Assembly (NCBI GenBank): GCA_004525885.1 | Contig: SPBV01000005.1 | Location: 1-23,521 of the forward strand | Source: Nitrosomonadales bacterium | GTDB taxonomy: Bacteria > Pseudomonadota > Gammaproteobacteria > Burkholderiales > Nitrosomonadaceae | Direction: 5' to 3' | Length of the DNA stretch: 23,521 bases | Part shown: piece after piece, positions 16,694 to 23,521 of the stretch | Position numbering within the stretch: position 1 is the stretch's first letter | How the letters are laid out: the number at the start of each line of letters is the position of its first letter | Notes under the pieces: generated by a model | Told to the model about the DNA's origin: nothing | Databases searched by the model: none | The model's input: only the letters and a program-made list of their open reading frames with translations | Program-made: the position numbers and the translations under genes

Positions 16694-17058
16694 GGAAAAG
16701 ACCACACTAATGAAAACTCTAGGTGTAAAGGATCATCCCCTAGCGTGATGTACATAAACAGTCAGTAGGAGTCATCAAAGATCGCCGCATTGAAATTGCA
16801 CGTCAAGCGTTTTACGTTCAAGTAATCTTACTCTCGCCATGCTTTCCCCAAGTAATCTTTTCTATTCACGTTTGCGCCTCGTACAATATGAGCATATAGT
16901 TATGAAATCCATGGAGGCTAATAAATGGACGATCTAGTCGGTAAGAAAAAGAACTTCTGTAGGCTTTACCAGCATGGGGCTCTGTACATACTTGCAGCCC
17001 TATCAGCACGATAAAAAACTATTAGATTAGCAGGAAAGATAATTATGAGTGTAATTCT
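16694..17058. other. gene-free stretch before the lipoprotein gene
   Basis: I see no supported gene. It must hold the promoter of the lipoprotein gene, but no TTGACA/TATAAT pair with good spacing stands out. A GGAGG at 16913 precedes an ATG at 16924, but that frame stops after four codons. Confidence 0.5.
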
Positions 17059-17703
17059 ATGAATAAGGTTTTCAAGATCGCGGCATTGTGCGCAGTTTTC
17101 ATCACATTCCTGATGGGCTGTTCGACTATACGTACTACACAATCTCCAAGAACAGCAGTTGAACAATTACTGATTTCAGAAGCTGTAATACGTAGCCTAC
17201 CCAGTAAATCTGATGAATCTCTACCTATTCCACCCGGCTCAAAGGTAATACTCAATACGTCTGGATTGACCAAAGACCAAACTCTTCTGCAACAAGTATT
17301 AACTGGCTGGTTGGGGCAACATGGATACCTCGTTCAGAAAGACGAAAAAAATGCTATATATAGAATTGATGTAATTGTAATGGCTCTAGGCACCGAGTTA
17401 GGTGGAGACTTTGTTGGTTTGCCTCCGATCCAAAGTACCTTCATACCCTTTTCCTTGCCTGAATTGGCATTCTATAAGTCCGCGTATCAAACTGGATATG
17501 TAAAATTCAATATGAATATTTTTGAAATGCTGACAGGTAAGTTTGTCGGGTCGACCTCCACTTTTCTAGCTGACTCTTACTACAATAATTATACGATTCT
17601 TTTCTTGTACTCTTTTACTTCGACAGACCTTATTTCCCCCCCCCAGCTTGGCTCCTTCCGTCGCGATTCTCTCAATGCTATAGACACTCAATCGGAAAAT
17701 TAG
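17059..17703 (+). CDS. lipoprotein of unknown function
   Basis: The 214-residue product has a short basic N-terminus, a hydrophobic stretch and the lipobox LMGC, so C21 is the likely lipidated residue. The next residue is Ser, which favours the outer membrane. After it come TTQSPRTAVEQLLISEAVIR and an alternating alpha/beta part with SKVILNTSGL, a YRIDVIVMALGTELGGDFVG strand and GKFVGSTSTF near 155. It resembles a group of proteobacterial and planctomycete lipoproteins of unknown function (I believe annotated as DUF6655, from memory and unchecked). A run of nine C at 17636-17644 lies 17-20 codons before the stop (see finding). It precedes the metal-efflux genes by about 390 bp, and a functional link is only a possibility. 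Confidence 0.75.
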   Translation: MNKVFKIAALCAVFITFLMGCSTIRTTQSPRTAVEQLLISEAVIRSLPSKSDESLPIPPGSKVILNTSGLTKDQTLLQQVLTGWLGQHGYLVQKDEKNAIYRIDVIVMALGTELGGDFVGLPPIQSTFIPFSLPELAFYKSAYQTGYVKFNMNIFEMLTGKFVGSTSTFLADSYYNNYTILFLYSFTSTDLISPPQLGSFRRDSLNAIDTQSEN

Positions 17704-17715
17704 ACAGAATCCTCT

Positions 17716-17853
17716 ATTGGATAATTATCGGATTATCTGGCTGAAGCACACTCTCAGCTTATCAAAATTACATTGCCTAAGAACAAGTCACAAAACAATG
17801 AGTCTACTATTTGGGCTTTATCCAATCTCAAAATGTATGCGTTAGCCAGATAA
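17716..17853. repeat. two interleaved inverted repeats downstream of the lipoprotein gene
   Basis: Arm A, ATTGGATAA at 17716-17724, is the exact reverse complement of 17818-17826. Arm B, TTATCTGGCTGAAGC at 17733-17747, pairs with GCGTTAGCCAGATAA at 17839-17853 at 14 of 15 positions, counting one G-T. The order A-B-A'-B' means both pairings at once would make a long-range pseudoknot in RNA, or alternatively two exclusive hairpins. No T tract follows, so it is not a simple terminator. Confidence 0.5.
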
Positions 17854-18097
17854 ATATGAATATCCGCTGGACATTCAACTGAACTGATAGTATGCATACT
17901 TAAAATAGTCACAATATGGGGAAATGTATGTTTGGGCTTCCAAAATCTGAATCAAAAGGTTATAAGGTCGCTGATGAATGTTTAAGAAAAGGCGCGTTTG
18001 TGAAGCCTAGTAAAATGCTGGGACACATTAAGTCCCAGTCTACTGTAGCTGAAATTCACCGGCTTCGTAGTCCCTATCCCAAGGAACATGTTCTAAA
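17854..18097. other. region immediately upstream of the efflux operon
   Basis: It should contain the efflux promoter, but no convincing MerR-type or other operator dyad is visible. A 61-codon frame (17916-18101) ends in ATGA overlap with the adaptor start; its product is basic with no membrane segment, signal or recognisable motif. It is not called as a gene. No outer-membrane factor (CzcC type) gene is present, though that is the usual first gene of such operons. Confidence 0.45.
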
Positions 18098-19180
18098 ATG
18101 AGACCCATAGTGTTAATCACTGGAACCATTGTATTCATCACATTATTTGTAGCCGGATGTGATGGTGGCGAGCCAACTGCCCCTTTTGGTAACAAAGGGA
18201 ATACGCGATCACAAAATAAAGACATATATAGCATTAAACTCAAACCTAAAATGGCTCAGAACTTTAAGGTTGGGTTACCTGTAATGCTTGAAATTGCTGA
18301 TACATTGCGGGTACCAGGTCGAGTTGAAGCAGATGAAAATACACTTGTTCGTGTAGGTGCTAATGTAATTGGGCGTATCGTCGAGGTGAATGCCATGCTG
18401 GGTGATGAAGTCCATTCAGGAGCCGTGTTAGCAAGTATTTCTAGCCCTGAATTGACCAAGGCACAGCTTGCTTTTTTACGTGCAAATTCCCAGACTACAC
18501 TGGCTAAGCGCGCAGCTGAGCGCGGACATCAGTTATTGATGGCTGATGTGATTGGCGGTGCAGAGTTACAACGCCGCGAATCTGAGCTACAGGTTTTTCG
18601 CGCTGAATTAAGTGCTGCATCAGATCAATTACGTTTATTAGGGGTAAGTAGTAGTGCACTAAATGATCTGGCAAAGCACGGACATATTCTACCCTCGGTT
18701 TCGATCACTGCGTCCAAGAAAGGTGTCGTAATTGAACGTAAGGTTGCAGTTGGTCAGGTAGTAAAACCTTCTGACCGGCTATTTACAATAGCTGATCTAT
18801 CTTCTGTTTGGGTAGTAGGTGATGTCCCTGAACAGAGTGCACAAAAAGTAAGAGTCAATCAACATGTAGAAATATACATTCCAGCACTAGGTGACGTACG
18901 TTTAATCGGGCGCATCGTATTCGTCGCTGATACTGTCAACCCTAAAACCCGTACAGTGATGGTACGTACATTGGTGAATAATAACAAACGCAATCTGAAA
19001 CCGGCCATGCTGGCCCGAATGTACATTACTGGCATACAACAAAAACAATTAGTGATTCCAGAAGGGGCAGTAGTGCGTGAGGCCAATCGTGATCATGTTT
19101 TTATTGCGCAGGATGATGATCATTTTCTCTTGGTGCCGGTTGAGTTAGGTGAAGCGGTAGGCCATGTGCGCCGGTGTTGA
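18098..19180 (+). CDS. heavy-metal RND efflux periplasmic adaptor (CzcB/CusB type), frameshifted near the 3' end
   Basis: Adaptors of this class link an inner-membrane RND pump to an outer-membrane channel. The product has a lipobox VAGC (C21) after a hydrophobic signal. The first half of the lipoyl/barrel-sandwich domain is around VGANVIGRIVEVNAMLGDEV, an alpha-hairpin rich in Ala, Leu and Arg follows, then KGVVIERKVAVGQVVKPSDRLFTIADLSSVWVVGDVPE (second lipoyl half entering the beta-barrel) and the membrane-proximal LVIPEGAVV. The frame as written ends at 19180 after HVRRC. Reading one frame over from 19171 to a TAA at 19261-19263 gives PVLKGLTAERK, then VLDGAFHLNNERKRADLE, exactly the usual C-terminus of this family. 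Restoring one C near 19171 yields 388 residues and leaves 3 nt to the pump ATG. So this is a one-base deletion or a sequencing error. Confidence 0.85.
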   Translation: MRPIVLITGTIVFITLFVAGCDGGEPTAPFGNKGNTRSQNKDIYSIKLKPKMAQNFKVGLPVMLEIADTLRVPGRVEADENTLVRVGANVIGRIVEVNAMLGDEVHSGAVLASISSPELTKAQLAFLRANSQTTLAKRAAERGHQLLMADVIGGAELQRRESELQVFRAELSAASDQLRLLGVSSSALNDLAKHGHILPSVSITASKKGVVIERKVAVGQVVKPSDRLFTIADLSSVWVVGDVPEQSAQKVRVNQHVEIYIPALGDVRLIGRIVFVADTVNPKTRTVMVRTLVNNNKRNLKPAMLARMYITGIQQKQLVIPEGAVVREANRDHVFIAQDDDHFLLVPVELGEAVGHVRRC

Positions 19181-19266
19181 AGGGGCTCACTGCAGAGAGG
19201 AAAATTGTGCTCGATGGGGCCTTTCATTTAAATAATGAGCGTAAGCGTGCTGACTTGGAATAAACA

Positions 19267-22200
19267 ATGCTTGCTCTGATTGTGCGTGCATCAATTAAGT
19301 ATCGCTTGGTAGTGATAGTGATCGCACTAATTTTGGTCGGTTTTGGTATACACGCAGCACAGCAGTTATCGGTTGATGCTTTCCCAGATGTAACTAACGT
19401 ACAGGTACAAGTTGCTACAGAGGTGATGGGTCGTAGTCCAGAGGAGATTGAGCGGTTGGTAACAGTACCACTGGAAATTTCAATGACGGGCTTACCCGGT
19501 TTGGTGGAGATGCGTTCGTTGAACAAGGTTGGACTATCAATCATCACCTTAGTATTTACTGACGAAACAGACGTATTCTTCGCACGCCAACTTGTAATGG
19601 AACGGTTACTTAAGTTGACAAGTATGTTGCCTTCAGGTATTACGCCTGTACTTGGACAAGTGTCTACAGGTCTAGGGAGGTATATCAATACACTCTTGAA
19701 CATCCAGATGACGGAAAGCGCGCACTTTCCGTAAAGGAATTATCTGATCGACGTGTTATTCAAGACTGGGTAGTTCGGCCCATGTTACGGTCAATCCCAG
19801 GTGTTGCAGAAATCAATTCGCAAGGTGGATACGTCAAACAATACCAGGTGTTGGTTAACCCCGTTAGGCTTCGCCATTACAAACTGACAATTGGGCAGGT
19901 TGATCAGGCTATTGCGAATAACAATGCCAATGCTAGCGGTGGCATCTTGCCGTTAGGTGCTGAACGGTACCTGATTCGTGGTGTTGGTCTAATTCGTACA
20001 CTGGAAGATATTGGCAATATTGTTCTCAAAGAAGATGGTGGCGTGCCAATTTTTGTGAGTGATGTCTCAGAAGTGAAGATTGGCGCCGAGGTGCGTCAGG
20101 GAGCCATCCTCAAGGGCGGTTACACCGAATCAGCATCCGGTATCGTAATGATGATACGCGGGGGTAATGCTAAAGAAATTGTAGGACGAGTAAAAGAAAG
20201 AGTAGCTAAGATCAACAACCTTGGCCAATTACCTGGTGGACTCCAGATCGTTCCCTACTATGACCGAACCGATTTGGTAGATGCTGCATTGTGGACTGTA
20301 AGTAAGGTATTAATCGAGGGGGTCTTACTGGTAATTTTTATTTTGTTCCTCTTTTTAGGGGACGTCCGTTCCAGTTTAATTGTGGTAGTGACACTTATTA
20401 TCACGCCGTTGATTACCTTTATAGTAATGAATCAGCAGGGAATTTCTGCCAATCTGATGTCCTTGGGAGGATTAGCAATTGCCATCGGCCTGATGGTTGA
20501 TTCTACAGTTGTGGTGGTGGAAAATATCTATCATCGACTTAGCCATACCGTTGTAACAAGTGAACCGCATCTACGTATACACACTATTATTGATGCGGTT
20601 TCTGAGGTAGGAGTACCAGTAATTTTTGGTATCTTCGTCATCATTCTTGTTTTTTTACCGTTGATGACATTGCAAGGTATAGAAGGCAAAATATTTAGTC
20701 CGCTCGCATTTACTATTGTGATTGCACTGGCGGTTTCTTTGTTTGTCTCGTTAACACTTTCACCGGTGCTGTGTTCTTTTTTCTTAAAAGGTGGTGGTGC
20801 TGATCAAGACACTAAAATCACCGCCATCTTAAGAATTAATTATCAACGTATGCTAAATTTGGCGTTGGAGAAAGAAAAAATCACTATCTTGGTTGCAGCA
20901 ACCCTGCTTGGACTGGCAATAGCACTCTATCCTTTTCTTGGGAAATCATTTATGCCAGTTATGAAAGAAGGTTCATTAGTTCCCCAGATTAATCGTGTCG
21001 CTTCAATTTCACTCGAAGAATCTATCAAAATGGAAACATGGGCACTAAAGATAATTGCGGAGGCACCAGGGGTAAAAACTGTAGTTTCAAAACTTGGCCG
21101 TGGCGAGTCTCCTGCAGACCCGGTCGGGCCAAATGAATCTGACCCAATTGTTACGCTAGATCTGGATTCTGGCCGTACCCAAGACGAGATAGCTGAAGAT
21201 ATCCGTGAGCGCTTGGCAGTTTTACCTGGTGTGCAAATCGTATTGTCGCAGCCAATCGCGGAACGAGTTGATGAAATGGTAACCGGGGTTCGTTCACAGA
21301 TTGCAGTCAAGATTTTTGGTAATGACATAGAAGATTTGCGTCAATTATCTGAACAGGTAATACGTATTATTCGATCCGTGCCTGGCTCACGCGATGTCCG
21401 CATCGAACGTCTTTCTGGTAATCAGGCATTGACTATTAATATAAACCGACGTGCTATAGCTCGTCATGGGCTCAACATTTCCGATGTGAACGAACTGATA
21501 GAGACTGCTATTGGTGGAAAAGAAATCACTAATTTGTATGAGGGTGAAAGACGCTTTGCAATTGCCCTGCGTCTTCCAGAAAGATTTCGCAATAATATTG
21601 ACGCGATTCGCGATCTTTTGATACTTGCTCCCAATGGTGCTTTGGTGCCGTTACATGCACTTACTACTATCAAGGTTATCGATGGTCCTGCGCAAGTTTC
21701 ACGCGAAAACGCTAAGCGGCGGGTGGTTGTTGGGGCCAACGTACGTGGGCGTGACTTGGGTGGATTTGTTGAGGAAATACAGGGGCGCATAGCTAATGAG
21801 GTTAAACTACCCTCCGGTTATTTTTTTCAGTGGGGAGGGCAATTTGAAAACATGGAGCGTGCTATGGAGACACTCTCGGTAATTGTGCCACTCACAATTG
21901 CGGGGATTTTCTTCCTACTGTACCTGTTGTTTAACTCGATTAAGATTGCTGCGCTAATCATTTTGGTATTACCGTTTGCTTCCATAGGTGGAGTAATTGC
22001 AATGTTCATCACAGGCGAATATCTGTCTGTGCCAGCATCAATAGGGTTTATCGCATTATGGGGTATTGCAGTATTAAACGGTGTGGTGCTGATTTCTTGT
22101 ATTAAAAAACTACGCAATGAGGGTATGAATATATCTGAAGCAGTAATTCAAGGTTGTGTACTGCGCTTTCGTCCAGTTCTGATGACTGCTACTGTAGCAA

Positions 22201-22376
22201 TGTTAGGGCTAGTACCGTTCCTTTTCGCTACAGGCCCCGGATCCGAAGTGCAACGGCCTCTTGCAATTGTAGTCATCGGAGGGTTGAGCACCTCTACTTT
22301 ATTGACGTTGATAGTGCTTCCTATCTTATACCGATGGTTCGATGAAAAACCCATAACAGCAAGGAACGAATCCTAA
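19267..22376 (+). pseudogene. heavy-metal efflux RND pump (CzcA/CusA family), split by a frameshift
   Basis: HME-RND pumps export metal cations using the proton gradient, as trimers in the inner membrane. The gene appears in two frames. The first part (19267-19734, 155 codons) holds membrane segment 1 and DAFPDVTNVQVQVATEVMG through PVLGQVSTGLG. The second holds the rest, with an ATG only at 19782. Between them the correct frame from about 19677 reads VYQYTLEHPDDGKRALSVKE, then RRVIQDWVVRPMLRSIPGV, so the true junction is near 19675-19680, where GGGAGG would become GGGGAGG with one extra G. Restored length is 1036 residues, normal for the family. The membrane-segment-4 motif is SLGGLAIAIGLMVDSTVVVVEN: the proton-relay Asp and Glu are present, but the CzcA-type DFG is absent, so the substrate (Zn/Cd/Co, Ni, or Cu/Ag) cannot be assigned. 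Confidence 0.88.
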
Positions 22377-22546
22377 AAAAGAACACTAAAAACCTTGAAA
22401 CAGATTGTGAGTATATAGCTAAGAAAATGAAACTATTCACACATCACTTTCACAAATTCAACTGTACAACCAAACAAAAAAACCGATAACATAGGAAACT
22501 TGTACTGTACGTCATGTTCTAGATTCTTCCTGTTTTTCCTTTCTAT

Positions 22547-22576
22547 TTGAGTGTCCGTTTTTGGAACAAAACGGAT
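22547..22576. repeat. TGTCC palindrome R2, copy 3 (best preserved)
   Basis: TTTGAGTGTCCGTTTTTGGA is followed by ACAAAACGGATA. TCCGTTTT at 22554-22561 pairs perfectly with AAAACGGA at 22568-22575 around TGGAAC. It shares at least 20 of about 30 positions with the copy at 16660, and is missing only the R1 block that precedes the other two copies. Confidence 0.6.
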
Positions 22577-22597
22577 ATCCAAAACTGGATATCCGTT
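22570..22597. repeat. perfect 11-bp hairpin overlapping the TGTCC palindrome
   Basis: AACGGATATCC at 22570-22580 is the exact reverse complement of GGATATCCGTT at 22587-22597, with loop AAAACT. Its left arm shares bases 22570-22575 with the right arm of the preceding palindrome, so in RNA the two hairpins exclude each other. There is no T tract, so a bidirectional terminator between the convergent genes is possible but not proven. Confidence 0.65.
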
Positions 22598-22737
22598 CAC
22601 AATAGTTTCAGCTTATCTGGCCAACACTATAAATTGCTGAGTATTTCCTATACGAGCAAGCAATAATACTCACTTATCGTTACTACTATTCTTGATCTCA
22701 AGTTCATTACAAAAGCATACATGTGGTGACAAAAGGG

Positions 22738-23521
22738 TTAGCGGGTAAGCCAGGAACGGTTGCGTAACGTCAATACCGCGTACGGGAAAATCCAGGACAA
22801 AGCAAAAAATGAGAAATATGCATAGACAATACCGTAAATAAAATCCATGGATTTCTCGCTTCGTAGGTAAAAGAGCATGTAAAACATTGCCATTAAGCCG
22901 ATAGCTGCCATCATCCGCAAAATAATGATAGGGTCGAGTAGTGCCAGCGTGACAAACAATCCAATACAGATATAAATCATTGGATAGCGCAGATTTGTAA
23001 AAAATACGTCAATAATAGATATCCAGCGGGTGGACCAGGGCCGCTGCCATAGCACCTTAGTCAAGAGTTTCCATTCTTCCCGTACGTAGCTGCGATCCCA
23101 GCGTAGATACATTTTTATAAGCTGGGTATATGTCTCAGGCACGATGGTGTGTACCACGGCCTTACGCTGATAGATGGTATATAAGCCTTGCTCAAGTATC
23201 AGGTTGGTAAGCGCGCGGTCTTCGCCGATCGTGCAGGCCACACCCAGGAATGTCTGATGACGCCAGCGCTGCAGAACTTTGTGTACGACTGAAAGACGAT
23301 ATGCCGAAAGTGCCCCTGGGCAGCAATATACAGTATTATAAGTAGACTGCACTGCGCGCAACATGTCGAAAGAAAGAATAAACCGTACATGCAACATACG
23401 TGGAATTATTCCTTTATAGCGATTATAGGCGGCTACCTTGCCAGCAACTGCGCCAATCTTAGGGTCACGAAACGGACCAGCCAACTCCAGTAATGTCTGC
23501 GGCTCGATCACGCTGTCGGAA
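22738..23521 (-). CDS. processive family 2 glycosyltransferase (NodC/hyaluronan-synthase type), 5' end outside window
   Basis: Such membrane enzymes polymerise beta-linked sugars from UDP-sugars and push the chain across the inner membrane. The frame is open to the window edge, so only about 260 C-terminal residues are seen. It enters with SDSVIEPQTLLELAGPF, where DS is part of the D-x-D metal/UDP-binding region, then GAVAGKVAAYNRYKG, the acceptor/catalytic TIGEDRALTN, and IKMYLRWDRSYVREEW, which occupies the place of the QxxRW motif but with Met for the Gln. Three or four membrane segments follow (for example MIYICIGLFVTLALL and MAAIGLMAMFYMLFYL), ending LRNRSWLTR as in NodC-like proteins. 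Base composition looks more GC-rich than the neighbouring efflux genes. The product polymer is unknown. Confidence 0.85.
   Translation of the reverse strand, partial: SDSVIEPQTLLELAGPFRDPKIGAVAGKVAAYNRYKGIIPRMLHVRFILSFDMLRAVQSTYNTVYCCPGALSAYRLSVVHKVLQRWRHQTFLGVACTIGEDRALTNLILEQGLYTIYQRKAVVHTIVPETYTQLIKMYLRWDRSYVREEWKLLTKVLWQRPWSTRWISIIDVFFTNLRYPMIYICIGLFVTLALLDPIIILRMMAAIGLMAMFYMLFYLRSEKSMDFIYGIVYAYFSFFALSWIFPYAVLTLRNRSWLTR

Larger units (their letters stand above)
22377..22737. other. gene-free stretch between the pump and the glycosyltransferase gene
   Basis: The two genes converge here. The stretch is AT-rich and holds the third TGTCC palindrome and its overlapping hairpin (22549-22597), then a second inverted repeat TGAGTATT/AATACTCA (22638-22645 and 22665-22672). 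No coding frame is supported. No clear T-tract terminator is seen on either strand. Confidence 0.6.

Noticed and set aside
17916..18101. 61-codon frame ending in ATGA overlap with the efflux adaptor
   Set aside because: The stop-start overlap is attractive, but the predicted peptide has no membrane segment, signal, or recognisable motif, and its start lacks a good ribosome-binding site. More likely chance; not called as a gene.
19660..19734. Programmed ribosomal frameshift in the pump gene
   Set aside because: No slippery heptamer with a following hairpin is evident, RND pumps are not known to use one, and a second similar lesion occurs in the adaptor; deletion or sequencing error is simpler.

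Overview
The window reads as a chromosomal segment of a moderately AT-rich betaproteobacterium. The order queA-tgt-yajC-secD-secF, the neighbourhood hemH/hrcA/nadK/recN, the ubiH-like/dsbC pair and the protein sequences all fit a Nitrosomonas-like (Nitrosomonadaceae) genome. That placement is inference from family resemblance and was not tested by a search.

Positions 1-14947 are housekeeping DNA, densely packed and with little oddity. The left operon runs rightward: queA (5' end outside the window) and tgt (queuosine tRNA modification), then yajC, secD and secF (Sec accessory complex), then a DedA-family membrane protein. A leftward block follows, hrcA then hemH. Divergent from it are nadK and recN, which overlap by 7 nt. 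Next come a FluC/CrcB fluoride channel, a 33-residue leftward membrane peptide gene, mltA, and the leftward pair ubiH-like monooxygenase and dsbC. A CAT-anticodon tRNA with a clear promoter and terminator closes this part.

From the tRNA to about 22737 the character changes. Genes are sparse, there are four gene-free stretches of about 360-970 bp, and degenerate dispersed repeats occur. A SAM methyltransferase gene is bracketed by two sites that look like integron attC recombination sites, so it is probably a stranded integron gene cassette. A lipoprotein of unknown function carries a C9 tract. After it comes a heavy-metal RND efflux pair (adaptor and pump) in which both genes carry an apparent one-base deletion in a short homopolymer. 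As written, neither is full length and no outer-membrane partner gene is present. The window ends inside a leftward processive family 2 glycosyltransferase gene (NodC/hyaluronan-synthase type).

The most notable points are the attC-bracketed methyltransferase, the paired single-base lesions in the efflux operon, a two-part repeat family (two copies of a ~80-bp block and three of a TGTCCGTTTT palindrome), an interleaved inverted-repeat structure downstream of the lipoprotein gene, and a possible non-AUG leader peptide before secD. I see no CRISPR array, intact transposase, integrase, rRNA or origin.
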